A stretch of DNA of 64,000 nt, from contig NZ_NEJP01000001.1 of assembly GCF_002113125.1 (NCBI RefSeq), forward strand, positions 310,001 to 374,000, written 5' to 3'. A program made the position numbers and the translations under genes. Shown here piece after piece: positions 26,940 to 35,803 of this stretch (position 1 is its first letter; every line of letters begins with the position of its first letter). This stretch comes from Pseudomonas sp. B20(2017). GTDB lineage: Bacteria > Pseudomonadota > Gammaproteobacteria > Pseudomonadales > Pseudomonadaceae. The notes beneath the pieces were generated by a model. That model had not been told where the DNA came from and did not search any database. It was given only the letters and a program-made list of their open reading frames with translations.

Positions 26940-27146
26940 TCAACTCCATAGCGCTATGCCGTCCTCCGACGGCTGTGGCAGATCTGGTAACTCGATCACA
27001 ATACCGGCACGGTAAGGCTGCGGCTCATCGGCCAAGCCCTGATTGGCATCCAGCACCGCCTCGACCGTTCCGCTGAGATGCCCATAGGCGTGGTAACACA
27101 GGGTGTCGAGCAGATCCCCGTCAGACGTTCTGCAGGTCATCGCCAT
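26940..27146 (-). CDS. P2 gpX-like tail protein
   Basis: A 68-residue protein of the tail protein X family (LysM-like fold): MAMTCRTSDGDLLDTLCYHAYG and the ending GIVIELPDLPQP. It binds between tail components; in P2 gpX is essential for tail assembly. The start at 27146 overlaps the gpU-like gene by 26 bp. The longer frame to 27191 lies within gpU. Confidence 0.87.
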   Translation of the reverse strand: MAMTCRTSDGDLLDTLCYHAYGHLSGTVEAVLDANQGLADEPQPYRAGIVIELPDLPQPSEDGIALWS

Positions 27147-27966
27147 AACGTACAAACTCCAAGGTGAACGACTGTTTACGCGGGATACCACCCTGCAGCA
27201 GCGCGCTCTGTTCTTCTTCGACGTTCTTCAAACACCAGGTGCCGAGTACGTCACCATAGCCGGTGGTCAGCGTCAGCGGTAGTTGTTGAGCGCCGAGGCT
27301 GCGCAGAGTGTCCAGTTGTTTGATGCCGCCCTTGAACCCCGGAAAGATGGCGCCCTTGAGGGTGATCTTTTCCTCACCGATACCCACCGCTTGCTGCGCC
27401 GGTCGCCGGGTCAAGCGTTCCTGTGAGGCCCAGCGATATTCGGTCGAGCGCCGCAGTTCATCGAAGGCAGCAGTGTCCAGGTTGAAGTAATACGGAACAG
27501 CCTTGGGATCCAGTGGCTGCACGATCAACAGGTGCGGGAATGGCTTCACCGCTTCCGGTACCGGCGTCGCGTTGCCGGCCAGTGCACCGGTCGGCAGGAT
27601 GTTTCCCAGCGATGGGCTGACCTTGCCGGCGATCTTGTTGATCGCCGTCGACGCCCGGGCGGCTTGCTCATTCAGTTGGCTCATGCGCTCATCGATCTCT
27701 GACACGGCACGCGTGGCCTTGTTGTAGGTGGCCACCACCTGACCGACCTTGGCCTGGGCGGCGTTTACCCCGCGCATCACGCGCTGCAGTTTTTCACCGA
27801 CTGCCGGACCGACAATTGGTATGCCTTCCAGCTCCGAGGCCGCGCCGCTGATCTCGCTGATCGCGCCGTTGACCGGTCCCATCATGCCGTCGAGGCTACG
27901 CCGCCCGGTTTCCCCCGCCGCTGCCAGTTGCTTGAGCCCCGACTGCAACTGTTCCATGTAAGCCAT
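27121..27966 (-). CDS. P2 gpU-like tail protein with N-terminal coiled-coil extension
   Basis: A 281-residue protein: residues 1-130 are helical, with a pattern of low-complexity coiled coil (SEIDERMSQLNEQAARAST), and the C-terminal 140 residues match the P2 GpU family (PYYFNLDTAAFDELRR, FTLEFVRYGDD). GpU caps or completes the tail. P2 gpU is about 160 residues, so the first 130 are an addition. It follows the tape measure gene by 9 bp. Confidence 0.85.
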   Translation of the reverse strand: MAYMEQLQSGLKQLAAAGETGRRSLDGMMGPVNGAISEISGAASELEGIPIVGPAVGEKLQRVMRGVNAAQAKVGQVVATYNKATRAVSEIDERMSQLNEQAARASTAINKIAGKVSPSLGNILPTGALAGNATPVPEAVKPFPHLLIVQPLDPKAVPYYFNLDTAAFDELRRSTEYRWASQERLTRRPAQQAVGIGEEKITLKGAIFPGFKGGIKQLDTLRSLGAQQLPLTLTTGYGDVLGTWCLKNVEEEQSALLQGGIPRKQSFTLEFVRYGDDLQNV

Positions 27967-27975
27967 CAGTCCTCC

Positions 27976-30525
27976 TTACACATGCGGTTCATCATAGAGT
28001 TTGCGGTTCTGCAGCTGCTGCGTGGCCTGCTGCATTTGCTGCGCGATGTAGGGCTGCAGCTCTCGCGCCATTTGCGCCGGATCCTTGGCATCGCCCTGCA
28101 CGGTAATGTGCAGCGGCGCGGAGATCTCAACCCGTTGTTCGACCTTCGGTGTTTCGGATCGGGGTGCCGGGATCGGCGCGGCCAGCAGAGGTGGTGGAAT
28201 CGGAGCGCTGGCAGGCGTGGTCAACGAGCGGGCGACATCGCCCAGCGCTGCAGCGTCGTCTGCGCGCTCAGGGAGCAACTTGCTGACCGTGGGCACTGCA
28301 GGTGGTGTTGCACCCGGCGCAAGCGGGCCGGTGGCGGATTTCGGCGCGAATGACCGGGCAATGTCCCCCATCACCGGCGGCAGGTTTTTTCCGGCATCGG
28401 CCATCATCAATGGCCCGGCGTCCGGTACACGCTTGAGCGACTCGTCGGTGCCGAACAGTTTTTTTCCCAGAAAACCACCCGCCGCATCGCCGCCCATGTA
28501 ACCGAGATAACCGCCGATCATGCCGCCGACGATGTTGCCAATGATCGGCACGGCCGACCCGATGGCGGCGCCTGCAGCTGCACCGGCCAAAGTGCCGGCC
28601 AGCCCACCGGCTGCCTCGCCGTAACCTTCGGCCTTTTCGTCCTGAGTCACCGCATTTTCGTAGGTGTCATAGGCTTTGAAGCCGGCGTCAACCACCGCGA
28701 AGAACGCCGGCCCCTTGACGCCTTCGGCGATCTTGGCACCGCGACCGCCGCCTTCGTGACCGCCGCCCCTACTGCCCTTGCTCTTCTTGCCGTCGCCGGC
28801 CTTCCCGTCCTTCCCGCCTTTGTCCTTCTTGCCTTCGCCACCATCCAGATCACCGGCATCCAATCCACCGCCGGCACCCGGCAGGTTGGTGACGATCACT
28901 TTTTGCGGGATGTTCGGGTTGCCCATCAGCGTGCCGCGACCGAGGTTCATCAGGCCCTTGCCGACCTTAAACGCGCTGACGACGCCCTTGAGTGCGACCA
29001 GCCCAGCCACGGCCGTACCAATGCCGAGCGTGACCCGTGGAAACTCATCGGCGAAGCCTGATAGCTTGCGGCTGACGTTGTTGATGCCGTCAGCCACTGC
29101 GTCGGTAACGGGCCGGATCGCATCGCCAATGCTGCGCATGGCGTCATCCATGGACTGCGCCATCTCGGACCATTTTTGCGCTGAGGTTTGTCGACGCTCA
29201 GCCAGGTTCTTGTCGAGGATCCCGGTGGCACCGGCCGAATCCTTTTTCAGCTGGTTGTACAGATCCTTGTTCTGCATGTACGCGGTCAGAGCCGCCTTCA
29301 CCTGCATGTCGGCAAACAGGTCACCGGTACGCAAAGCCTCCTCCAAAGACTTCATCATGGCCTTGGCTTTCTCAGGATCAGCCTCTTTGCTGATCGCGGC
29401 TGTGGCCTTGGCCATCTCGGCGGCCCGTTTCGGATCGGTCGCTTCGATGTACTTCTGCGCCAGGGCGAAACTGGATTCCAGTGTGGACATGCCGTTTTGC
29501 AAACCAGTCTGCATCGAGCCTTTGTAGTCGATACCGGCTTTTTTGTAAGCGTCGACCGTCTCGCCTGAACCGATTTTTTCCATCCAGTTTTTGAGGTTGT
29601 TGGCCGCCTCATCCGAACCGCCGGCCGTTTTCATTTGCACCTGCAGCATGGCGCCCAGCTGCGTCACCGAGTCCATGCCGGTGATGCCCAGCTTGCCCAT
29701 CCCGGCCAACAGTTCGGGGAACCACTTGGCCATGTCGACCGCTTCAAAGCTGCCTGCCTGGCCCTGATAGGCGATGGCTTCCAGCGCTTTTTCCATCACC
29801 TTGGGGTCAGTGATCTTGGCGTTCTGACCCAGTGCGTTGATCATCTTGGCCGTTTCAGTGCCATCCGATCCCTGGCCCACGGCAAACTTGGCCGCCGTCG
29901 GTGCATAAGCCAACGCCTTGTCCAGCTCCATACCGGCGCCGACCAGCGCGTTGACTACCTCGGCCACTTGGTTGCGCGCCATGCCGGTGTCGCGCGACGT
30001 GTCGATCACCGTCTTGGACAACTGCGCCTCTTCCGGTGAATTGGCAATGTTGGCCTTGATCGCGATGTCGCGAATGATCGCGCCGTAATCAGCACTGACC
30101 TTGGTCGGGATGGCAGCAGCGGCGGTCAGCGCACCAGCCTGACCGAGGGTGCTTTTCAGGCCGGACCGGCCCTCCTCGATCTGCCGATGCCCGAGTGCTT
30201 TGAGTTCGGCACCGGCGGCCACGCGCCCCATCGTGGCGTAAGCCTTGCTCAACCGTCCCACCTCAACGCCCTGTTTCTTTAGCAGTTCGAGATTCTTTTC
30301 ATATTTGGCCAGCAGCTTGTCGGCGCCTTCGGCGCCGGTCGTGTGCGCCTTGCGCCACTCATCGCGCAGACGCATGGTGTCGCCGATGGTGTTCTGCAGG
30401 ACTCGGGCTTTGCTACCGACCGAATCCAGGTGTTTGATCTTGCTTTCGACGTCCTTGAACGCTTTGCCTACCGTCGGATCGACGGCGCCGCCAATGACAA
30501 AGCCAAGCGCGAGATTCTTCGCCAT
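27976..30525 (-). CDS. Tail tape measure protein (P2 gpT-like)
   Basis: An 849-residue protein that sets tail length. It begins MAKNLALGFVIGGAVDPTVG, has a phage_min_tail-type domain at about 150-350 (MARNQVAEVVNALVGAG, YQGQAGSFEAVDMAKWFPELL), hydrophobic segments at about 505-530 and 635-680 (glycine/alanine-rich GLAGTLAGAAAGAAIGSA), and a Pro/Ala-rich tail. A lysine/glycine stretch (GGEGKKDKGGKDGKAGDG) lies near residue 560. Its position after gpE/E' is as in P2. Confidence 0.92.
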   Translation of the reverse strand: MAKNLALGFVIGGAVDPTVGKAFKDVESKIKHLDSVGSKARVLQNTIGDTMRLRDEWRKAHTTGAEGADKLLAKYEKNLELLKKQGVEVGRLSKAYATMGRVAAGAELKALGHRQIEEGRSGLKSTLGQAGALTAAAAIPTKVSADYGAIIRDIAIKANIANSPEEAQLSKTVIDTSRDTGMARNQVAEVVNALVGAGMELDKALAYAPTAAKFAVGQGSDGTETAKMINALGQNAKITDPKVMEKALEAIAYQGQAGSFEAVDMAKWFPELLAGMGKLGITGMDSVTQLGAMLQVQMKTAGGSDEAANNLKNWMEKIGSGETVDAYKKAGIDYKGSMQTGLQNGMSTLESSFALAQKYIEATDPKRAAEMAKATAAISKEADPEKAKAMMKSLEEALRTGDLFADMQVKAALTAYMQNKDLYNQLKKDSAGATGILDKNLAERRQTSAQKWSEMAQSMDDAMRSIGDAIRPVTDAVADGINNVSRKLSGFADEFPRVTLGIGTAVAGLVALKGVVSAFKVGKGLMNLGRGTLMGNPNIPQKVIVTNLPGAGGGLDAGDLDGGEGKKDKGGKDGKAGDGKKSKGSRGGGHEGGGRGAKIAEGVKGPAFFAVVDAGFKAYDTYENAVTQDEKAEGYGEAAGGLAGTLAGAAAGAAIGSAVPIIGNIVGGMIGGYLGYMGGDAAGGFLGKKLFGTDESLKRVPDAGPLMMADAGKNLPPVMGDIARSFAPKSATGPLAPGATPPAVPTVSKLLPERADDAAALGDVARSLTTPASAPIPPPLLAAPIPAPRSETPKVEQRVEISAPLHITVQGDAKDPAQMARELQPYIAQQMQQATQQLQNRKLYDEPHV

Positions 30526-30563
30526 GTGCGTGCCTTATGCGTCGGAAAGAGTTGAGCGGTGGC

Positions 30564-30681
30564 TCAGTCGGAGAGCCACCACACCAGTTCGTTGAAGGGC
30601 ATGGCCGTGATCTCAGCTGCAGAGAACCCGGTCTCCCTGGCCATGCGCTTGGCCAGGATCTTCAACGTAGAACCGTCGCAT
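30564..30681 (-). CDS. Candidate E' extension of the tail assembly chaperone (frameshift product)
   Basis: Right after the gpE stop, a different frame is open and encodes CDGSTLKILAKRMARETGF, then SAAEITAMPFNELVWWLSD, which ends 38 bp before the tape measure gene. In P2-like phages the second chaperone (E') is made by programmed frameshift at the end of E and has no start of its own; this frame also lacks a good start. The frame is +1/-2 relative to gpE, and it is closed by a TGA within gpE (at the Leu of GLKM), so the shift must occur in about the last 19 codons. No classical -1 slippery heptamer (as in P2) is seen. Confidence 0.65.
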
Positions 30682-30996
30682 TTACTCGTCCGTGACCAGG
30701 CGAAAGTAGCCGGCCTGCAGGCGCAGGTAGTCGACCATCTTCAGACCCATCAGATCCGCTTCAGGGGTCTGGGTCAGCGAAGCGAACAACGACATTTCGC
30801 GCTGCTCGGCATCACCATTGGAGGCCGCCTGCGCAGCTCGCACATCACGCACGCACGGTGCGCGCATCATCAGGGTGTCGACCGTGACACCGGACAGTTC
30901 AGTCGGGTACTTGAGGCTGATGCGAAAGCCGTCGTCAGACAGCTGCAGCCACTTCGGCAACGGTTTTTCGGTTGTCGGTTGGATGTCTTGGCTCAT
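30682..30996 (-). CDS. P2 gpE-like tail assembly chaperone
   Basis: A 104-residue protein (MSQDIQPTTEKPLPKWLQLS ... LKMVDYLRLQAGYF) of the phage tail assembly chaperone family, lying between tail tube and tape measure as in P2 (FI-FII-E-T). The start at 30996 is chosen because the longer frame begins inside the tube gene. Chaperones of this kind coat the tape measure during tail assembly. Confidence 0.88.
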   Translation of the reverse strand: MSQDIQPTTEKPLPKWLQLSDDGFRISLKYPTELSGVTVDTLMMRAPCVRDVRAAQAASNGDAEQREMSLFASLTQTPEADLMGLKMVDYLRLQAGYFRLVTDE

Positions 30997-31009
30997 TTCG
31001 TATTTTTCC

Positions 31010-31513
31010 TTAAAGGCCCAGGGCCGCACGTTCGTCTGCGAGCTGGTCGACGCCATCGATGACCAGCACCATGCCCAGCATGTCGATCTCGTAAATCACC
31101 CGGCCGGCGACTTCGAGCTTGTAGTAAGTCAATGCCATGTTGTGTTTGGTCTCGGCCTTCTCGCCGGCCTTCCAGTCGCCCATGTCGACCTCCTTGATAC
31201 CGCCACGCATGGTGACGATCACCGGGGTGACCTTGCCCTTGAGCCCCTTGAACGAACCTCGGAATACAGCGCTGCAGGCGGTGCGGTCGGACAAACCGAA
31301 GAATTTGAGCGCTTCGCGCCGCACACCGTTGGTGGTAAAGCCGGCTTCCAGTTTTTCCACGCCGGTCGGGATCTCGACCTCACCGGCCATACCGCCGCCT
31401 CGATAGGCTTCGGTTTTCAGCACCACCTTGGGCAGGGTCAGGCTCGGCATTTCGCCGGCAAAACTGACGCCGTCGATAAACCCGGCGCAGTTGGAGAGAA
31501 CTTCAGGAATCAT
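31010..31513 (-). CDS. Major tail tube protein (P2 FII-like)
   Basis: A 167-residue protein (MIPEVLSNCAGFIDGVSFAG; KVVLKTEAYRGGGMAGEVEIP) of the P2 FII tail tube family, which stacks as hexamers to form the inner tube of the contractile tail. P2 FII is 172 residues. It follows the sheath gene by 12 bp. Confidence 0.93.
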   Translation of the reverse strand: MIPEVLSNCAGFIDGVSFAGEMPSLTLPKVVLKTEAYRGGGMAGEVEIPTGVEKLEAGFTTNGVRREALKFFGLSDRTACSAVFRGSFKGLKGKVTPVIVTMRGGIKEVDMGDWKAGEKAETKHNMALTYYKLEVAGRVIYEIDMLGMVLVIDGVDQLADERAALGL

Positions 31514-31525
31514 CAGGGTGCCTCC

Positions 31526-32692
31526 TTAGGCAGGTTCAAGCACTTCGGTCATCCACTCGTTGGTGACCTCAAAAAGGAAGTTCGGGTTTTCAGCCGGCGG
31601 CACGTCGGTGAATCGGATGCGCCAGTACACCTTGCCCTGCTCGATCTGGCTGGCGGTGTTCAATTCGTGATCCGGAAATACCTCGAAGTTGATCACCGCA
31701 CCTTGGTTTTTCAGGTCGCGCATGAACGCTTCCAGGCCGTCGGTGACGTCCTTGACGTAGGTCTTGGTGATCGAGCGGTCGACCGCCCACTTGTGGCCGG
31801 CCTGCACCGCATCCATGAGGATGAACAGCGTGCGTACGCGGGTGACGAACGCCCACTTCGGATCGCTCGACAGCGTGCGGTTACCCCAAAGGCGGTAGCC
31901 GTCGTCGCGAATGATCGTGGTGATGTTGGCGTTGTTGAGCAGGTTGGCCCGACAGGTTTCGTCACCGTCCAGGTACTCGACGGCGCGGGTCGTACCGGTG
32001 ATGCCGGTGAACTCCTTGTTCGACGGAGAGGCCCAGAAACCGTAGGTCGCATCCGTCCAAGCAAACAGGCCGGCGGTCCAGGCAGAGCCGGGAGCATCCA
32101 CCGTCTTGCTTACTCCTGTATCCCAGAACTGCACACCGGGATCGACCATAAACAAGTTGCGACTGCCGAAATTGTCGGCGTAGGCCATGGCTTCCTCGTC
32201 GGTGGTGCATGGCCCGTCGATGATGCCGATGGCGCGCAGCTTCTGCGCCAGACCATCGATGGCGGTGGCCACCGCCTTAGTGGCCGAATGACCAGGTGCA
32301 ATCAACAAACGCGGTTGGGCGTTGAACAGACTTTTGCCATCGAGCAGTGCCTGCAGGCCAGTACGCTGACCCGAAACCAACACGCCGCCGATAATGGCCG
32401 ATGTCTGCAGCGCAGGATCGTCCATCTTCGGCACGCCGATGGCGACGATCACCGCCTTAGCTTTTTTGTAGATCGCCTGGCAGGCTCGGGTAATTGCCGA
32501 TTCCGCGCCGAACGCTGCAATGGCCTCGCGCTCGGTGGTGATCAGCTTCAGTTCCCCAGCCTTGGCAGTGCCGCCGCCCAACACACCCGGCGTGAAGGTG
32601 TCGCACAAACCGATGATCGAGGAAGACGGCAGCGTGATGGTGCGCGCGCCGGTGTCGACCGCTGTGGTCGTGACGCCGTGAAAGAAACTCAT
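31526..32692 (-). CDS. Tail sheath protein (P2 FI-like)
   Basis: A 388-residue contractile sheath protein: MSFFHGVTTTAVDTGARTI, a central LIAPGHSATKAVATAI domain, and the conserved C-terminus IRFTDVPPAENPNFLFEV. P2 FI is 396 residues. The start at 32692 is used; the open frame extends upstream through two terminator hairpins and is not coding. Presence of a sheath shows the phage is a myovirus. Confidence 0.94.
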   Translation of the reverse strand: MSFFHGVTTTAVDTGARTITLPSSSIIGLCDTFTPGVLGGGTAKAGELKLITTEREAIAAFGAESAITRACQAIYKKAKAVIVAIGVPKMDDPALQTSAIIGGVLVSGQRTGLQALLDGKSLFNAQPRLLIAPGHSATKAVATAIDGLAQKLRAIGIIDGPCTTDEEAMAYADNFGSRNLFMVDPGVQFWDTGVSKTVDAPGSAWTAGLFAWTDATYGFWASPSNKEFTGITGTTRAVEYLDGDETCRANLLNNANITTIIRDDGYRLWGNRTLSSDPKWAFVTRVRTLFILMDAVQAGHKWAVDRSITKTYVKDVTDGLEAFMRDLKNQGAVINFEVFPDHELNTASQIEQGKVYWRIRFTDVPPAENPNFLFEVTNEWMTEVLEPA

Positions 32693-32712
32693 AAGGCTCG
32701 TTCTCCAGAAAC

Positions 32713-32739
32713 GAAAAAGCCCCGCTTGTCTGCGAGGCT
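32713..32739 (-). terminator. Terminator-like hairpin just before the sheath gene
   Basis: On the minus strand AGCCTCGC/GCGGGGCT (one mismatch) is followed by T5. It is 21 bp upstream of the sheath start. Confidence 0.7.
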
Positions 32740-32768
32740 TGAGGTGTTTATGTAGCGTGAGGCGGAAT

Positions 32769-32795
32769 GAAAAACGCCCCGTCAGTGCGGGGCGC
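32769..32795 (-). terminator. Intrinsic terminator after the tail-fibre assembly gene
   Basis: On the minus strand the perfect CGCCCCG/CGGGGCG stem is followed by T5, directly after the stop at 32796. Confidence 0.88.
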
Positions 32796-33239
32796 TCAGG
32801 TGGTTTGCGTTGCCAGCCAGGTCGGCGCCGGCGGACGGTGTTCCGCGAGCGGGAATTGTGAGCCTTGCGGCCAGTCGCGCAACTGCCGGCGGTAGGCCTG
32901 CAATTCCGAGTACTGATCAACCGTAAGCGAGGATTCGCCTCCTTCTTCCAGCTCGTCGCGATGCCGTGAAACCAGCGGATCAGTCAGGGCCAACTGTGCG
33001 TCACGCCAAGCCCGCTCGACTGCCCCCAGCTCGGCAGCATCCAGCGGCGGCGGATCGATCAGCACCGGCTGACCATCGGGGCGGGACGACATTTTTTTAG
33101 GACTGGTTTCAAGCTCTTTGAGCAGTCCAAGCCAATTGCCCTCGGGCACCTCCACTACGTCCGCTGGCATATCAGAGCCATGCACATCCAACCTGTAAGC
33201 CCCGCAGGTGGAAGGACTAAAGAAAATGACTTTATCCAT
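32796..33239 (-). CDS. Tail fibre assembly chaperone
   Basis: A 147-residue protein starting MDKVIFFSPSTCGAYRLDVH with a C-terminal SSLTVDQYSELQAYRRQLRDW, the hallmark of phage tail-fibre assembly chaperones that help the fibre tip to fold and trimerise. It lies directly after the fibre gene (2-bp gap), so the two are likely a matched pair. Confidence 0.85.
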   Translation of the reverse strand: MDKVIFFSPSTCGAYRLDVHGSDMPADVVEVPEGNWLGLLKELETSPKKMSSRPDGQPVLIDPPPLDAAELGAVERAWRDAQLALTDPLVSRHRDELEEGGESSLTVDQYSELQAYRRQLRDWPQGSQFPLAEHRPPAPTWLATQTT

Positions 33240-33241
33240 GA

Positions 33242-35200
33242 TTAGAAACCTATTACTCGCCAAAGAACCGACCATCCCGCTTGACCGCCTGAGGCCTGCG
33301 CAACGCGCAGAGTGCAGCCGGAATTATTCAAAGTTCCTGCGACGACACACGCCATCACAGGCAGCCCGCCTTGATGCAATAGGGAAACGTTACGCACACC
33401 GGCCCCGGAAAAGGCTAACGGGAAAGAAACGTAAACTTGACCATTGGCATCCGTTGTCCCTACGCCCCATTGTTCGATCAAACCGCTGGGGTTCTTGACC
33501 CAGCCGGCCACGGCATTATTACAAGCGAACTCGGGCGCGTACTTCAAAGCAGACAATCCGCTTTCAACGACCCATTGCCCGTTCCCCGCCGTTATCACGA
33601 TGGTTGAAAGCGATTGCAGAGTCACAGAAGTCAGCAAATTGCCGGTAAGCGCGGCAATAAAATCCGCACCCTGACGAGCAACGGTGATCACACCAGGCGC
33701 GGAGTTGAATAAATAAAAATTCGTGCCGCTGGGCACCGACGCCAGAGGCGGTAGGGTCAGCGTTCCGGACGCCGCCAGCACAATACGGCAGCCCGCGGCC
33801 GAGGCACTGAGCGTTGCGGGCAATGCTCCGATATCCACACGCCCAGCAAAATTCCCCTGTGCTCGCTGCGCAAACTCCGTCGTGGCCAGCGCCTTGCCGC
33901 TATCGAACTGCGGCTGCGTGATGAAGTGCGCGCCGCTCATCGTGCCTGCAAAGCGCAATAGCGCCGAACCGCCGACCAGTCGCCACTGGTCTTGCAGGCG
34001 GATAAACTCGGCCGTGTCGCCTAGGGCCAACACCAGAGGCCCGGCCACACCGGTCGAGGTGTACACCACATCTGTACCCGAACCCACGACTTTCAAGCCA
34101 CCCGGGCCAGCACTGACCAACGTGATCGTGGCTCCCTGCGCAACACCTGCTGTCGGCGGCAAGGTCGCCGTGAGCTGTGCTGCGGCGGAGAAACTGTGAA
34201 GGCCTCCGACGTGCGCCGCCGAAAGCACCAGGCTCGCATCGCTGGTCGTGAACCCCGAGAACTCGATACCGCGCCGCTTGAGAAACTCAGTCGTCGCCAG
34301 CGACTTGCTGCTATCGAACTGCGCAGGCGTGGGGGCCGTGGGGTTGCCGGAGAACGTCGGCGAGAACAACCGTGCAAAACCGTCGGTGATGTCCTTGAAC
34401 GTCAGTGCGGTGGTGCCCACAACAATCTGGCCATCCGTTACCAGCTGCCAGATCGTGTCGGCCTGAGTTGCGCCAACCTCGACCGCCACCGTCAGATTCG
34501 GCGTCACCTTGGTGTTGTTGTCAGCATCTTTGGCTCGCACCCAAGCACCTACCGCCGCCACCCATGGGCCATTGTCCTTGGCCAACGTTTGGTTCTTCAC
34601 CAGCACCCGGTCACCGGCGTTCAGCGAAACGCCGTCCACCACCTGCAAACCAACCAGGTTGATATTGGCCGTGGTGGCTGCTCGCACCGACTGCTTGATG
34701 TCGAGCTTGCTCAGTTCCTCCAGAATGCGTGAGTCGACCCACTCACGCGTCGCCAGCACCACCGCCGGATCGATCTTGAGACTGATCTGCGCGGTACTGG
34801 AAACAATCAGGTTCATCCGCACCACCTGCGTACGTCCCGAGCCCTGCGACAGAATTGGCTTGAAGCTCGGCGCGCAGTTGGCCACCGCGATCAGGTCGCC
34901 GTCCGCATCGTACAGTCCGACCTCACGAATCCAGCGGCCACCCTCATCGGCTGGAATCACCTGCTCGGCGATGATTACTGCCGCATTGACCGGATCAATG
35001 CGTAGCTGATTCAGCGGCCGCCGGCGCCACTCGTTGATCAGTTTGGTTTGCTTGGCGCTGGGCTGCGGGTCAGTGCCGTTCGCATCGCCCAGGCCCATCT
35101 GTGTAATGTTCCAGGGAACCCCAAGCACGTTGGCATTCGCCAGCTTGGCGGCACCCACGTCCGTGAGGATCGCGAAGAACTTCGAATTCTCATCAATCAT
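33242..35200 (-). CDS. Tail fibre protein (gpH-like), receptor binding
   Basis: A 652-residue fibre. Residues 1-160 are the conserved DUF3751-type baseplate-attachment domain (MIDENSKFFAILTDVGAAKLANA; GRWIREVGLYDADGDLIAVANC). The shaft contains repeats of the type PxPxQFDSxKxLATTEF (near residues 290 and 430) seen in collar/fibre proteins. The C-terminal part from about 555 (NPSGLIEQWGVGTTDANGQV) is a gp53-like tip that probably binds the host surface. It is the gene most likely to set host range. Confidence 0.9.
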   Translation of the reverse strand: MIDENSKFFAILTDVGAAKLANANVLGVPWNITQMGLGDANGTDPQPSAKQTKLINEWRRRPLNQLRIDPVNAAVIIAEQVIPADEGGRWIREVGLYDADGDLIAVANCAPSFKPILSQGSGRTQVVRMNLIVSSTAQISLKIDPAVVLATREWVDSRILEELSKLDIKQSVRAATTANINLVGLQVVDGVSLNAGDRVLVKNQTLAKDNGPWVAAVGAWVRAKDADNNTKVTPNLTVAVEVGATQADTIWQLVTDGQIVVGTTALTFKDITDGFARLFSPTFSGNPTAPTPAQFDSSKSLATTEFLKRRGIEFSGFTTSDASLVLSAAHVGGLHSFSAAAQLTATLPPTAGVAQGATITLVSAGPGGLKVVGSGTDVVYTSTGVAGPLVLALGDTAEFIRLQDQWRLVGGSALLRFAGTMSGAHFITQPQFDSGKALATTEFAQRAQGNFAGRVDIGALPATLSASAAGCRIVLAASGTLTLPPLASVPSGTNFYLFNSAPGVITVARQGADFIAALTGNLLTSVTLQSLSTIVITAGNGQWVVESGLSALKYAPEFACNNAVAGWVKNPSGLIEQWGVGTTDANGQVYVSFPLAFSGAGVRNVSLLHQGGLPVMACVVAGTLNNSGCTLRVAQASGGQAGWSVLWRVIGF

Positions 35201-35802
35201 GAATAAATGTCCAAGGTGTCAATGGAGTGTTCCCGCCCAACCACACCGAAGTTGCCGGTGACGTTGATGTCCTGCATTTCAGGCGGGTAAATGTCGAGTT
35301 CGTCGCCGTCGTAGAAGCATGCCCCCACATTCAGGTTGCCTTGCGTCTCTAGGCTGATGGCCAGCCCCGTCAACTTGCGGCTGACCGGTTTGGCGTCATC
35401 GATCAGGCGTTCGAGTTCGAGGTACATTTCCTCGGTGATGCCGGTATCCAGTACCCCGACCTTCAACGCAAAAGTGCCCGGCACGCCTTCTGGCACCGTG
35501 TTGAACCATTCGACGATCTCGATCAGGTAGCCCAGCGGTTCGACGACTCTGCGCAAGGCACCGATGGTGCCCTTGTGTTTGTGGATAAAGAACGACGCCT
35601 TGATGGCCGCGCGCTTGACCGGTTCCGACCAGGCTGGATCCCAGCGGTCGACCGACCAGGCCCAGGCCAGATGCGGCAGCAGGTGCTCCGGACAGGTGTC
35701 GGGGTTGTACAACGTTCGCAACGGAATCAACGTGGTTTCGGCGAATGTCGCCTCGATACCCCGTTCCAGGGGAGTGCTGTTGAGCGGCAAAAGACTGCGC
35801 AT
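35197..35802 (-). CDS. Baseplate protein I (P2 gpI-like)
   Basis: A 201-residue protein (MRSLLPLNSTPLERGIEATF; LAWAWSVDRWDPAWSE) of the P2 tail protein I family, a baseplate wedge component. It overlaps the fibre start by 4 bp and starts 1 bp after the gpJ stop, so the start at 35802 is preferred to one 18 bp further upstream. Confidence 0.93.
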   Translation of the reverse strand: MRSLLPLNSTPLERGIEATFAETTLIPLRTLYNPDTCPEHLLPHLAWAWSVDRWDPAWSEPVKRAAIKASFFIHKHKGTIGALRRVVEPLGYLIEIVEWFNTVPEGVPGTFALKVGVLDTGITEEMYLELERLIDDAKPVSRKLTGLAISLETQGNLNVGACFYDGDELDIYPPEMQDINVTGNFGVVGREHSIDTLDIYS

Positions 35803-35803
35803 G

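Noticed and set aside
30818..32755. A 645-codon open frame on the plus strand
   Set aside because: It runs antisense across the gpE, tube and sheath genes and encodes nothing recognisable.
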